Counted from the stretch's first letter, positions 17,816-27,256 are shown. The stretch is DNA of 64,000 nucleotides from Sulfobacillus thermosulfidooxidans (GCF_001280565.1 NZ_LGRO01000001.1:1054001-1118000), one strand, 5' to 3'. A program made the numbers and translations. The notes: generated by a model from the letters alone, not told the origin.

Positions 17816-19072
17816 GTGTCTCAAAATCTTAAGTGGTTATATGCCAATCGCGCCTTACGAAGTTTTGCAACCGCATTTTTAACAGTAATCTTCCCTCTCT
17901 ATTTGGCGGTTTCGGGATATTCTGCAGCGCGTATTGGGATGGTATTAACCTTATCAGGAATTATCAGCGTGTTATTGTTGGCGGGAGTTGGCATCTTTGG
18001 TGATAAAGTCGGGAGAAAACGCGCTATCATTATTTTGAGTCTATTATCGTTTTTGGGTAGTCTCGTGATGGCCACGTCGCGAGACTTTTGGCTTATTGTC
18101 TTGGCATCGGGTTTAGGGGGTGTCGGCAAAGGCGGAGGAGCTGGCAGTGGCGGATCGTGGGGACCGTTATTTCCCGCTGAACAACCCTTATTAGCGGAAG
18201 CGGTGACCCCAGAAAACCGGACGAAAGTGTTTGGTCGCATTTCGTTTGTGGGAGTATTGGCAGGCGCGTTAGGCTCATTGGTCGCGGCTGTTCCCGAATT
18301 ATTGCATGATCAAGGCATTTCTTGGGGAACGAGCTATCAATTGTTATTTGCCTTCAGTGCCGTATTGTCGATTTTCATGATGATTGTGGCCTGGCCCATC
18401 CGTGAATCTCGAACTGGTCACGGGGATGTGGCCCCTGAGACTAATGAATCTGCACCGATTAATGTTAAACAGCTGACGGGCCGTCTAGGGTTAACTAATG
18501 CGTTAAATGGTCTGGGCTTTGGCTTTTTGGGTCCACTTCTTACATATTGGTTCTATCGCCGTTATGGCGCAGGACCGGCGGAATTAGGCACACTTTATAC
18601 CATCATTAATTTAGCCACCGCCATACCATACCTGTTATCCTCGAAAATCAGCCAATACTTGGGTGCGGTACGTGCCGTAACCTATACCCGAATTATTAGC
18701 ATTGTTTGGTTAGCCCTAATGCCTTTTATGCCAACGTTTTGGTTAGCAGGATTCAGCTACCTTCTACGGATGGTCTTTAATTCCTTGGGAATGCCCGCGA
18801 GGCAGTCTTACGCAATGGGCGTGGCGGACAAACGCTACCGGAGCCGTGTAGCTGCTTTTAGTAATTTGCCGTCGCAATTGACGGCGATGGTCTCTCCCGT
18901 TATCGGCGGAAGCGAAATGGAATCGTTTTTAGATTTTCCTATCTATGGCGCGGTTTTCTTTATGAGCCTGAATGTTTTAGCATATTATTTGGCTTTTCGG
19001 CATATCGTTCCTCCTGAGGAGAAAAATGGGCCTCATCCGACCCGTCGCCTCACGCATCCTGTCGTGAAATAA
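17816..19072 (+). CDS. MFS transporter
   Basis: The GTG at 17816 is chosen because GGAGG (17803-17807) lies 8 bases before it; the ATG at 17810 is too close to that site. The 418-residue product has about 12 membrane segments, with a motif-A-like loop GDKVGRKRA between helices 2 and 3 and a conspicuous glycine-rich stretch (about residues 96-112, GLGGVGKGGGAGSGGS). The central cytoplasmic loop is short. The family is MFS_1, with resemblance to sugar or drug transporters; the substrate cannot be deduced. It is followed after about 75 bases by murI with its own promoter. Confidence 0.82.
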   Translation: MSQNLKWLYANRALRSFATAFLTVIFPLYLAVSGYSAARIGMVLTLSGIISVLLLAGVGIFGDKVGRKRAIIILSLLSFLGSLVMATSRDFWLIVLASGLGGVGKGGGAGSGGSWGPLFPAEQPLLAEAVTPENRTKVFGRISFVGVLAGALGSLVAAVPELLHDQGISWGTSYQLLFAFSAVLSIFMMIVAWPIRESRTGHGDVAPETNESAPINVKQLTGRLGLTNALNGLGFGFLGPLLTYWFYRRYGAGPAELGTLYTIINLATAIPYLLSSKISQYLGAVRAVTYTRIISIVWLALMPFMPTFWLAGFSYLLRMVFNSLGMPARQSYAMGVADKRYRSRVAAFSNLPSQLTAMVSPVIGGSEMESFLDFPIYGAVFFMSLNVLAYYLAFRHIVPPEEKNGPHPTRRLTHPVVK

Positions 19073-19107
19073 TTCACGATAGTGATTGCGTCCCCAGCGC
19101 TCTTGGG

Positions 19108-19113
19108 TATAAT
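19108..19113 (+). promoter_or_regulatory. -10 box of murI
   Basis: A perfect TATAAT lies 35 bases before the murI start; TTGCGT (19086-19091) 16 bases upstream is a partial -35. Confidence 0.55.
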
Positions 19114-19148
19114 AGGGCCAATGTGTCTTGAACCGTAGGAGGATGTCT

Positions 19149-19988
19149 GTGGCCAACCGACCCATTGCCATTTTCGATTCCGGAGAGGGTGGATTAACAG
19201 TTTTACGGCGCGCTTGGGCGCTCTATCCCGGAGAACACTTTATTTATGGTGCGGACTCCGATCATTTTCCTTATGGGTCACGCTCTTTAGATGAAGTGCG
19301 TGACTTATTTCTTCGATTCTTAGAATTCTTTATTAAGCAAGAGGTGAAGGCCGTCGTTATTGCATGTAATACGGCGACGGCCGCAGCATTAGACATTGCC
19401 CGGGCACAATCTCCTGTCCCTGTAATTGGTGTGGTGCAGCCTGGGGCAGAAAAAGCGGTGCATACAAGTGTTACGGGGCGCATTGGGATATTGTCGACGT
19501 ATGCGACCTATAAATCTGAAGTGTACCGCAAGGCTATTGAACAATGTAATCATCAGGCGCATGTCGTGCAGTGGCCATGCCCCGTATTGGTGACCATGGC
19601 CGAATCTGGACAAACCGAAACCGAACAGGCTCGGATGGCTGTGCGAGAATGTCTACATACCGTGTTTATGCATCAGGTGGATACCGTAGTTTTAGGTTGT
19701 ACTCATTTTCCGCATATGGAGCGGATTTTTTATGAGGAAGTGGGAAACCGGGCTGTGATTATTGATCCAGGTTATGAAACAGCCAAACATTTACAAGAAG
19801 TATTGGGGCCGCTACGCGTCTCGCCGGGGGGATCGTTAACGTTTTATACCACTGGCTCGACAACAGAGTTTAACCGGATTTCCACGGTTTTATGGCCACA
19901 CATGGATATACAAGCACAAAAGCTGGTTTGGACCCCAAAAGGCTATGAAGTTCAACCGATCTCACGGCGCGGAAACCTCGGCGTTTAG
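19149..19988 (+). CDS. murI: glutamate racemase
   Basis: The GTG at 19149 is chosen because AGGAGG (19137-19142) lies 6 bases before it, while the ATG at 19143 directly abuts the site. The 279-residue protein begins with the family motif FDSGEGG (residues 9-15) and has the two catalytic cysteines, C73 in ACNTATA and C184 in GCTHFP. Their 111-residue spacing is that of Bacillus racemases. It converts L- to D-glutamate for peptidoglycan synthesis in the cytoplasm. In many Firmicutes murI lies by rph or gerM; here it stands alone with its own -10 box and is followed by a TnpB remnant. Confidence 0.95.
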   Translation: MANRPIAIFDSGEGGLTVLRRAWALYPGEHFIYGADSDHFPYGSRSLDEVRDLFLRFLEFFIKQEVKAVVIACNTATAAALDIARAQSPVPVIGVVQPGAEKAVHTSVTGRIGILSTYATYKSEVYRKAIEQCNHQAHVVQWPCPVLVTMAESGQTETEQARMAVRECLHTVFMHQVDTVVLGCTHFPHMERIFYEEVGNRAVIIDPGYETAKHLQEVLGPLRVSPGGSLTFYTTGSTTEFNRISTVLWPHMDIQAQKLVWTPKGYEVQPISRRGNLGV

Positions 19989-20053
19989 GCCGATGAAGAA
20001 GCCGTTCACCGCTCTTGCTGTTGAATTCTCAGGATTTTTTGTAGAACGATTCT

Positions 20054-20221
20054 GTGAAGACAATACTGACCGCCGAGCTCAAACTGGATACGACGTCCGA
20101 GAGTGATCGACGCCTGTTGGATATGGCTAAGGCGTATCAAAGTGCCCTCAACTATCCCAGCCGAGTGGCTTTTGAGAATGGCAAGATGTTCAAGCAAGTT
20201 AGGCTCCGCGGACGAGTCTAA
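20054..20221 (+). pseudogene. N-terminal remnant of a TnpB (IS605 OrfB-like) protein
   Basis: From the GTG at 20054 a 55-codon frame ends at TAA 20219-20221. Its product starts VKTILTAELKLDTT and contains ALNYPSRVAFENGKM, which matches the conserved N-terminal pattern of TnpB/OrfB proteins (T-x-K-L-K-L, then A-x-NY-x-S-x-x-AF-x-x-GK). A full TnpB has about 350-420 residues with a RuvC domain and a Cys4 zinc finger; none of that follows, so this is a truncated, inactive copy. It lies between murI and the acyl-CoA ligase gene and ends 22 bases before an 11-bp inverted repeat that could belong to the old element. Confidence 0.7.
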
Positions 20222-20243
20222 TTGACCGTGTTGATTAAGGACA

Positions 20244-20280
20244 CTGCCTTGGCCCATAGTCTATTACCAGGCCAAGGCAG
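20244..20280 (-). terminator. 11-bp perfect inverted repeat between the TnpB remnant and the ligase gene
   Basis: CTGCCTTGGCC (20244-20254) and GGCCAAGGCAG (20270-20280) are perfect inverted copies with a 15-base loop. It lies 13 bases beyond the ligase stop on that gene's strand, so it may end its transcript although no T-run follows. It could instead be a leftover end structure of the insertion element. Confidence 0.55.
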
Positions 20281-20293
20281 CTTATCGCCATTA

Positions 20294-21871
20294 CTATCGT
20301 GATGGGGACCGGAACTTCTCCCGTAAGACATGCTTCATGATTTTGCCTGTGCCTGTTTTGGGTAAGCTTTCTGCGATTTCCCATGACTTGGGGACTTCAA
20401 ATCCTCCTAAGCGTTCGCGGCAAAACGCTTGCAATTGATCCAGGGATATGTTGTGGCCTGCTTTAGGCACGATAATAGCATGGGGAATTTCTCCCCATTT
20501 GGGATCGGGAATGCCAATTACCGCGGCTTCTAAGATATCAGGATGTGCATATAAAACATCTTCGACATGCAAACTGGAGATATTTTCACCGCCCGAAATG
20601 ACAATATCTTTTTTGCGGTCAACAATATTGATGTAGCCTTCCGCATCAATAACGGCGACGTCGCCTGTCAAAAACCATCCATTTCGAAATGCTTTGGCGG
20701 TATCCTCAGGTCGATTCCAATAGCCCTTCATCACACTATCCGCACGCACCCCGAGTTCGCCTGGATGTTGACCGTCGTGGGGTAACGGCTGTCCCAAAGA
20801 ATCAAAAATTTCGACGTCAATACCTACGGCCGGTAAACCGGTTAGGGATTGCAATCGGTTTTGTTCTGCGCGCGGCAAGGTCCTCAGCGATGACTTAACA
20901 TAGGCAATGGAAACAATAGGGCACGTTTCGGTTAAGCCATAGCCCACAATGCATTCACATGCGAGACGATTGCGCGCTTCTTCGATAAGGGAATAGGCAG
21001 TGGCTGCTCCCCCTAAAAGAATTTGCTGTAGCGAAGAGAAATCGTAATGGTCCAGAGCCGGTGAATTTAACAAGCTATTGAGCATTGTAGGGACCAGTAA
21101 GGCATGCGTAGCCCGGGTTCGTTGGACAGCCTCACCAAATAGTTCAGGGTCAAATCGGGGAACCACAACTTGGGTCGCTCCGACTGCGACTAAATAATGG
21201 GGAGAACCCCATCCATTGACGTGAAAAAGAGGGACTGTGCCGACGATTTGGATAACCTCATCATTAAAATTGACGGTGGCCAACGTGCTAAGAGCATGAG
21301 CATACAAATTTCTATAGGTCATCATCACGCCTTTGGGGGATCCGGTCGTTCCTGATGTGTAAAAAAGCTCAGCGACATCATTTTCATCAATGACAGGGAC
21401 ATTAGGGGGCTCGGGAGATTCATAAGCCAGCATGTCGTCATAGGTTGGCAAGAGACTAGGAGATACACTGGGCTCCATGAGCCAGACATGTTGTACACTC
21501 GGGCATTTGTCTGCGATTTCCGTCCATAACGGGAGCAATTGAGGCGAGACGATAAGGACCTTGGGCTTAGCATCATTGATAATGAATGCAATTTCTTCAG
21601 GATGCAAGCGAATATTAAGGCATAACAATATGGCGCCAATTTGAGGAACACCATAATAGCCCTCAATCATTCGGTGACAATTTAGTGCCAAATAGGCTAC
21701 GCGGTCTCCTTGCTTTACCCCAACACGGTGAAGTGCCTGGGATAATTGATTCACGCGACGGGAAAAATCTTCATAGGTTTCTTCTACTTGATGACAAATT
21801 ATTGCTGTTTTCTGGGGATAGAGAGACCGGGCGCGATGTAAAAAGCGCATAGGCAACATAGGGACTTCCAT
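20294..21871 (-). CDS. AMP-forming acyl-CoA synthetase (fatty-acid-CoA ligase)
   Basis: The 525-residue protein has the adenylate-forming motifs in order: the P-loop YTSGTTGSPKGV (about 170-181), GYGLTETCP (about 310-318), the hinge region TGDVAVID...DRKKD (about 403-422), and the C-terminal PKTGTGKIMKHVLR with the catalytic lysine. It activates a carboxylic acid to acyl-AMP and then acyl-CoA. It resembles medium/long-chain FadD-type ligases of Firmicutes (LcfB-like). AAAGGAGG lies 8 bases before the ATG. A TATAAT on the minus strand (21935-21930) may be its -10 box. No beta-oxidation partner is adjacent; an acyl-CoA dehydrogenase lies at 39 kb. Confidence 0.9.
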   Translation of the reverse strand: MEVPMLPMRFLHRARSLYPQKTAIICHQVEETYEDFSRRVNQLSQALHRVGVKQGDRVAYLALNCHRMIEGYYGVPQIGAILLCLNIRLHPEEIAFIINDAKPKVLIVSPQLLPLWTEIADKCPSVQHVWLMEPSVSPSLLPTYDDMLAYESPEPPNVPVIDENDVAELFYTSGTTGSPKGVMMTYRNLYAHALSTLATVNFNDEVIQIVGTVPLFHVNGWGSPHYLVAVGATQVVVPRFDPELFGEAVQRTRATHALLVPTMLNSLLNSPALDHYDFSSLQQILLGGAATAYSLIEEARNRLACECIVGYGLTETCPIVSIAYVKSSLRTLPRAEQNRLQSLTGLPAVGIDVEIFDSLGQPLPHDGQHPGELGVRADSVMKGYWNRPEDTAKAFRNGWFLTGDVAVIDAEGYINIVDRKKDIVISGGENISSLHVEDVLYAHPDILEAAVIGIPDPKWGEIPHAIIVPKAGHNISLDQLQAFCRERLGGFEVPKSWEIAESLPKTGTGKIMKHVLREKFRSPSR

Positions 21872-22143
21872 TACTGCAGCCTCCTTTCAGAAGCAACTTC
21901 ATAAAAGCCAAAAAAGATTCAACAGTTTCATTATACAGATAATTAGAAACGCTGAAGAAAACTCTTCCTAATCGAGAAGTTTTTTGACTTCAGCAAAAAA
22001 TCATGAGCTTTGAAGACATGATATGAGCAAACAAGCATACCCATACAACATAACAATATTGGACAACGGTGCCAGGGATTAATCATTTTCGGTCCCTAGA
22101 ACATCCAGGATTACGCCAAACTGTTGTCAAAGAGGTGGCATCA

Positions 22144-24570
22144 ATGGCACAACAAGCCTCGCGCGGTAAATCCCATCATCAAATTAGTCTAGATATTGGC
22201 GGAATGACTTGTGCCAGTTGCTCCTTGCGTGTCGAAAAAGAATTGAATCACTTACCGGGAGTCGGACGGGCAGAAGTCAATTTAGCATTAGAAAAGGCCA
22301 ATATTGTTTTCGATCCGCAACAGGTGAATCCCCGCCAATTTGTCGACGCATTAAACGCGATCGGCTATCATGTCCGCCTTGAAAACTACCAATTAACTGT
22401 GGGGGGATTAGAGGAGACACCCCTACGGATGAAATTTGAAACAACGTGCATGGCAATTCATGGCGTATATAAGGTGGTTGTGAATGTCGCCGATTCTACA
22501 GCTACGATATCCTTATTGCAAGGAGTTACATCGATAGATGATGTGGTGAATATATTACAGGATCACGGATTTAGTGTCTCATTGCGGAGCTCACACGGCA
22601 AAGATTCTAAGGAACAGGAACGTACGCGAGCGTTGAATCGCCTGATATTGTCTTTGAGTCTGACCGTGCCGCTATGGCTTATTATGCTGAATATGATTGT
22701 TCCCGTGGGACCCAGGTGGTTGGCGAATACCACCTGGCAATTTGTTTTAGCTACGATTATTCAGTGGGGCCCGGGATTAACTTTTATCCGACGAGCTTAT
22801 CAAAATCTACGTCATGGCAATGCCAATATGGATGTATTAGTAGCGATGGGAACATTGTCTGCGTGGGGATTCTCGACAGTAAATTGGATCACACATGGGC
22901 CTTTGTTTTTCGATTCTTCGGCCACATTAATTACATTGATTTTATTGGGAAAGTATTTGGAAAGTGTCGCAAAGGGGCGAACTAGCCAAGCCATTGCCGA
23001 TTTATTGGCTTTACGGCCGGAACAAGCGCCTGTCAGATCTCCGGGACAGAATACATTTGTCCTGCGGGATATTGATCAAATTCAAATTGGGGATGATATT
23101 CAGATCCGACCTGGGGATAAAATTCCCGTCGACGGCATGATTCGAGAAGGTCAAGGGCTCATTGATGAGTCGTTATTAACGGGTGAACCCGAGTGGCAGG
23201 TCCGGGATCCTGGACAATATGTTATGGCAGGAACTATTCACCAAGGTGAACGGGCATTTGTTATGACGGCACAGAAGATTGGCCAAGACACTGTCTTGGC
23301 CCAAATTGTGCGGACGGTGGAAGACGCTCAGGCAGGCAAGGCCCCGATTCAGCGATTTGCCGACCGTATTAGTAATGTCTTTGTGCCAACAGTGATGGCT
23401 CTGGCGATGGTAACGTTTTTGATTACAGGAGCCTTAACCCGGGACTGGACAGACGCCTTGCTTCATGGGGTTGCGGTGTTAGTGGTCGCGTGCCCCTGTG
23501 CATTAGGATTAGCCACGCCGACCGCCGTTATGGTGGGGTCTGGAGTCGGAGCACGTCACGGTATCTTATACCGGAATGGTGAAGCCTTGGAACGACTTAG
23601 CCAGGTTGACTATGTGGCAGTGGATAAAACAGGGACTCTTACTGTTGGACATCCCCAGGTGATTGCAATCTTTCCAGTGGAGGGTATGAACGCAGAGGAT
23701 ATTCTGAACTGGGCTGCGTGTGTCGAAAAAGAGTCCAATCATCCGTTGAGTCGGGCGATAGTACAACGGGCAAGAGAAGTGGCCGGTTCATTAGAGCATG
23801 TTCCCGCCGTAGATAATGTTTTTACGGAGCCAGGCAAAGGAATGGTAGCCGAGTCCTTAGACGGTCAAGGAACGGTCCTGGTTGGGAACATGTCCCTGCT
23901 AACCGAGTACGGGGTATTTCTGCCTCGGCAATGGGATCAGACGCCGATGGAATCGCTGATGAAACGCGGTGCCACGATCGTTTTTGTAGCAGTGGGTGGG
24001 ATAGTATATGGCGCTCTCGCCATTGCTGATCCGATTCGGGACGATGCGCGAAGAACTATACAACGATTGTTCACTGATGGCTACCGCGTCAGTATGTTGA
24101 CAGGTGACCGAAAAATGTCAGCACGATCCGTGGCCAGGTCTCTTGGCATTCGTGATGTCCATGCGGAGTTGTCCCCGGTAGACAAAGCGCGTCTTGTCGA
24201 ACTTTGGCAAAAATTTGGTGCCCGTGTGGCCATGGTCGGAGACGGGATTAATGATGCTCCTGCAATAGCCCAAGCTTTTGTAGGAATAGCTGTGGCCTAT
24301 GGAAATGACGTAATCATACATACGGCCGACGTGACCCTGGTTAAACCGCATATGATCACGATCTGGCAAGCGTTAACCATCGGCCGCCGGACGATGAGAA
24401 AAATTCGTCAAAATCTGTTTTGGGCGTTAGGTTATAATATTATTGGTATTCCCTTAGCGGCCTTTGGCTTTATTTCACCAGCCCTGGCCGGAGCTGCCAT
24501 GGCTTTCAGCTCGGTCTTGGTTGTGACGAATTCTTTAATGCTCCGTCAGATGGCTATTGATGAGGCATGA
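22144..24570 (+). CDS. copA: copper-exporting P1B-type ATPase
   Basis: The ATG at 22144 has AGAGGTGG 5 bases upstream; the GTG at 22069 has no site. The 808-residue protein has an N-terminal metal-binding domain with GMTCASCS (C23, C26), a second HMA-like domain (about residues 80-145) that has lost its CxxC, eight expected membrane helices, the CPC motif (C450-P-C452), the phosphorylation motif with D494 in DKTGTLT, SNHP, and the GDGINDAP hinge (D700). The last helices carry YN and MAFSS, the Cu+-type signature. It exports Cu+ from the cytoplasm. It is followed by copZ and a terminator. Confidence 0.94.
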   Translation: MAQQASRGKSHHQISLDIGGMTCASCSLRVEKELNHLPGVGRAEVNLALEKANIVFDPQQVNPRQFVDALNAIGYHVRLENYQLTVGGLEETPLRMKFETTCMAIHGVYKVVVNVADSTATISLLQGVTSIDDVVNILQDHGFSVSLRSSHGKDSKEQERTRALNRLILSLSLTVPLWLIMLNMIVPVGPRWLANTTWQFVLATIIQWGPGLTFIRRAYQNLRHGNANMDVLVAMGTLSAWGFSTVNWITHGPLFFDSSATLITLILLGKYLESVAKGRTSQAIADLLALRPEQAPVRSPGQNTFVLRDIDQIQIGDDIQIRPGDKIPVDGMIREGQGLIDESLLTGEPEWQVRDPGQYVMAGTIHQGERAFVMTAQKIGQDTVLAQIVRTVEDAQAGKAPIQRFADRISNVFVPTVMALAMVTFLITGALTRDWTDALLHGVAVLVVACPCALGLATPTAVMVGSGVGARHGILYRNGEALERLSQVDYVAVDKTGTLTVGHPQVIAIFPVEGMNAEDILNWAACVEKESNHPLSRAIVQRAREVAGSLEHVPAVDNVFTEPGKGMVAESLDGQGTVLVGNMSLLTEYGVFLPRQWDQTPMESLMKRGATIVFVAVGGIVYGALAIADPIRDDARRTIQRLFTDGYRVSMLTGDRKMSARSVARSLGIRDVHAELSPVDKARLVELWQKFGARVAMVGDGINDAPAIAQAFVGIAVAYGNDVIIHTADVTLVKPHMITIWQALTIGRRTMRKIRQNLFWALGYNIIGIPLAAFGFISPALAGAAMAFSSVLVVTNSLMLRQMAIDEA

Positions 24571-24637
24571 GGTGGCGGGCAACAATCTTTCCCACGGATT
24601 CGACAATAGATGAAGATGAGAAAAGGAGAGGATCTTT

Positions 24638-24844
24638 ATGGAACGAGTTAGCCTCGGAGTTAAAGGTATGACCTGCAACCATTGTGTTATGACGGTCACG
24701 AATGCTTTAAAAAGCGTAGACGGAGTCAAAACGGCGTCCGTGAGTCTCGATCAAGAATTAGCAAAAATTACATATGACGAAAGCAAAACATCGTTGGAAC
24801 AACTAAAACAAGCCGTGATTGCAGCGGGGTATCAAGTAGAGTAA
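24638..24844 (+). CDS. copZ: copper chaperone
   Basis: The 68-residue protein is a single HMA domain with the motif GMTCNHC (Cys at about residues 13 and 16) and the usual beta-alpha-beta-beta-alpha-beta pattern. AAAGGAGAGG precedes the ATG. It carries Cu+ in the cytoplasm and passes it to CopA, whose gene is 67 bases upstream on the same strand. No CsoR or CopY repressor gene is present in the window, so control must come from elsewhere. A strong hairpin follows. Confidence 0.93.
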   Translation: MERVSLGVKGMTCNHCVMTVTNALKSVDGVKTASVSLDQELAKITYDESKTSLEQLKQAVIAAGYQVE

Positions 24845-24846
24845 CC

Positions 24847-24891
24847 CTTATAACGCGGCGCGCCCCCCACCCGGCGTTGCCGCGTTATAAG
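24847..24891 (+). terminator. terminator of copA-copZ
   Basis: CTTATAACGCGGC (24847-24859) and GCCGCGTTATAAG (24879-24891) form a perfect 13-bp stem with a 19-base C-rich loop. A T-run comes 8 bases later (24900-24905). Confidence 0.8.
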
Positions 24892-25012
24892 GTCTGTCAA
24901 TTTTTTCCGGGTTGAACCATATTGAAGAGAACAGCTTGCAGCTGTGGCGATCCTACGTCCATGACGGCTATGTGCGCGTGATAGTTTATTGAACCGGTGC
25001 TAATCGGAATGA

Positions 25013-25516
25013 TTAGGTCAAGGACGCTGGCGTTGTGGTGAGCGATGTGCGAACCGCGTCCACTGTTAACACTCTTTCCATGGCAATTTCGTCACAATGC
25101 GTTAACATGGGACATCCGACGCAATCAATAAAATATTTTCCGGGAACGCTTTCGCGCGGCACAGCATGAAAACCACAGTGTTCAAAAAAGATCACTTGCC
25201 GGGTGAAGGCGATAACTTTATGATAACCTTCTTCTTCAGCTTGATGGACAGCATAAAGAACAAGTTTTTGTCCGATGCCCTGCTTGTGAAACGCCGGATC
25301 TACAGCGAGTGAGCGCACTTCACTGACTGTCGGTTCTAACCGATGAAGGGCTACAACTCCGGCCAATTGGTTGTTCTGATAGGCTACAGTCAGGTGAGGC
25401 AAATGGGCCGTCAACGATTCGCGTGTGCGGGGAAGCAACGCACCTTGATTAGCGTAGTATGTGACGAGCCGGTAAATATCTTCTAAATCTTCGGGACGGG
25501 CTGCTCTAATGAGCAC
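25013..25516 (-). CDS. stand-alone ArgA-like N-acetyltransferase (GNAT)
   Basis: The 167-residue protein starts at GTG with AAGGAG 8 bases upstream on the minus strand. It shows the GNAT core, with SEVRSLAVDPAFHKQGIGQKL (positions about 64-84) holding the acetyl-CoA loop, and the features of single-domain N-acetylglutamate synthases: NQGALLPR near residue 23, FFEHCGF, and the C-terminal D-C-x-x-C-P...C-D-E-x-A-M cysteine set. The family makes N-acetylglutamate for arginine synthesis. No other arg gene is nearby, so a different amine substrate is possible. Confidence 0.8.
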   Translation of the reverse strand: MLIRAARPEDLEDIYRLVTYYANQGALLPRTRESLTAHLPHLTVAYQNNQLAGVVALHRLEPTVSEVRSLAVDPAFHKQGIGQKLVLYAVHQAEEEGYHKVIAFTRQVIFFEHCGFHAVPRESVPGKYFIDCVGCPMLTHCDEIAMERVLTVDAVRTSLTTTPASLT

Positions 25517-25679
25517 ACAAATCGCTCCTTAAAAATTTTCTATCAGTGTACGGCAATATGCATTTTTATGCAATATCATAAAGAATTTATGCTTGGAAAT
25601 TTTCATCTCGTTCTCACTTGATGTCGGCATTATGGGAAGGGAAGTTATATCAGACGTCAAGTTGATGACCGGAGGCATT

Positions 25680-26336
25680 ATGCATCATACTGTTGCTCTG
25701 CCGGGGTTCATCCGGGCTGTTGAACCCTTTTTGCACCACTATGGATATTTCGCCATTTTCCTTGGGGTCTTGTTAGAAGACTTTGGGTTACCTCTACCTG
25801 GAGAAACTATTGTTCTAACGGCCAGTATCTTGGCAGGTCAGCGAGTCTTTAATATTGTCGATGTCATCGTGATTGCATCTCTTGGCGGGATTACCGGGGA
25901 TACTCTAGGATACTTTTTGGGATTACGATTCGGCCACCGCTTGCTTATCCGTTTTGCCCAGTATATTGGATTACGTCAAGAATGGCTCAGACGATTCAAT
26001 CATTGGATTTTACACCGGGGCGTGTGGTTGGTCGTCATTGCCCGATTTATTGACGGTCTTCGCCAGTTAAATGGATGGATTGCTGGAGCTAATGGCATCA
26101 TTTGGACGCGATTTATTCCTTTAAACGTGTTGGGTGCAGTACTGTGGGTGAGTGCATGGGCATTATCTGGGTATTTTTTTAGCGGAAAAATTCTGGCGGT
26201 GATGGAGCGATTTAACCAGGTTGATGTCTTTTTTGTAATTCTTGGCGGACTAGGAATTCTTACGCCGGTGGCTTTACATTATTTTCGGCGCGTTAGGGGG
26301 CGATCACGTCCTAGTACCCTGAAAGACAATTCTTAA
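25680..26336 (+). CDS. DedA-family membrane protein
   Basis: The ATG at 25680 has GGAGG 4 bases before it and gives 218 residues, the usual DedA length; longer in-frame starts back to 25593 lack a site. The protein has about five hydrophobic segments with the family motifs LEDFGLPLPGE (about 32-42), GDTLGYFLG, and the basic F-x-x-x-H / ARFIDGLRQ region. DedA proteins are involved in membrane potential, envelope integrity and, in recent work, lipid-carrier or phospholipid flipping. Its stop overlaps that of the PfkB gene on the other strand by 4 bases. A second DedA protein is encoded at 59456-60052. Confidence 0.88.
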   Translation: MHHTVALPGFIRAVEPFLHHYGYFAIFLGVLLEDFGLPLPGETIVLTASILAGQRVFNIVDVIVIASLGGITGDTLGYFLGLRFGHRLLIRFAQYIGLRQEWLRRFNHWILHRGVWLVVIARFIDGLRQLNGWIAGANGIIWTRFIPLNVLGAVLWVSAWALSGYFFSGKILAVMERFNQVDVFFVILGGLGILTPVALHYFRRVRGRSRPSTLKDNS

Positions 26337-27256
26337 TTTCGCTGAGAAGACAAGGTTTTCAGGTCGTTCCAAGACGGCAAAGAGGTGACGGCCCCCAAAT
26401 GAGAAGCAGCGTAGGCTCCTACTGTGTTAGCTAACACACAAGCATTATACAATGAATCCCCTTGACTCAAGGCATAAGCGCAGGCGCCATTAAAAGCGTC
26501 GCCTGCCGCAGTAGGATCTTTTTCTTCAACAGGAAGTGCTGAAATATGCTCAATATTATCTCTCGTCACCAACAATGTTCCCTGACGGCCTTGAGTTGCC
26601 ACCACAGCGTGTAGGTTAGAAAATCTGACCAGTAACTGTCTGCAAATCCATTCGGGATTTTGGGATGTCCACCCATAGCGTGACGCGAGTTGTCTTAACT
26701 CTTCTTGATTGGGAGTTAAAATGTGACTATATTGGATTAATGCATCGCTGATGTGTTCAACTGGCGATGGGTCTAGCAAAATAAGGGGATTCATATGCCG
26801 CATGAGGGCAATTGCTGTCATATTGGCGGCTTCGGTTAGTTCGCCTTGGAGAAGTAAGATGCGACTTGTAGGCCATGAGTTCTCAAATGTTAAGAGATCT
26901 TCCGCTGTAATGTGCTGATTGGCTCCTGGTACATGAATGATGTAATGGGAATCCGGTGCAATCACCGGAATTGCATAGCTAGTTATTGCATCAGTCGTCA
27001 GAAGAATACGATCCTTGAGTCCGATATCATCTAAGGCGTGTTGCATAAACTCCCCGAGGGGATCACGGCCAATAGGTCCCACAAAAAACACTCGGGCTCC
27101 TAATTTTAGGGCTTGAACGGCTTGGTTGACTCCTTTCCCACCGGGAAAGACATGAGAGTCTTTGGCCACTACGGTTTCCCCTAAGTGTGGGCTGTGACTT
27201 AAATAAACCGGAAGATCAACGACTAAACTACCTACCACTACAATATCATAACTCAC
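26333..27256 (-). CDS. PfkB-family sugar/nucleoside kinase (ribokinase-like)
   Basis: The 307-residue protein has the N-terminal family signature around GGKGVNQA (about 39-46) and the C-terminal signature DPTAAGDAFNG (about 248-258) with the catalytic Asp. The length and the VVVGSLVVDLPVY start fit the ribokinase branch. It should phosphorylate a sugar (ribose or similar) or a nucleoside with ATP in the cytoplasm. No ribose transporter is adjacent, but a nucleoside hydrolase that would release ribose is encoded at 10 kb, so salvage is a reasonable inference. It converges on DedA with overlapping stop codons. Confidence 0.87.
   Translation of the reverse strand: MSYDIVVVGSLVVDLPVYLSHSPHLGETVVAKDSHVFPGGKGVNQAVQALKLGARVFFVGPIGRDPLGEFMQHALDDIGLKDRILLTTDAITSYAIPVIAPDSHYIIHVPGANQHITAEDLLTFENSWPTSRILLLQGELTEAANMTAIALMRHMNPLILLDPSPVEHISDALIQYSHILTPNQEELRQLASRYGWTSQNPEWICRQLLVRFSNLHAVVATQGRQGTLLVTRDNIEHISALPVEEKDPTAAGDAFNGACAYALSQGDSLYNACVLANTVGAYAASHLGAVTSLPSWNDLKTLSSQRN

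Noticed and set aside
20006-20257. An 83-residue minus-strand frame between murI and the ligase gene
   Set aside because: Its start lies within the 11-bp hairpin, it has no ribosome binding site, and it is the antisense of the TnpB remnant.
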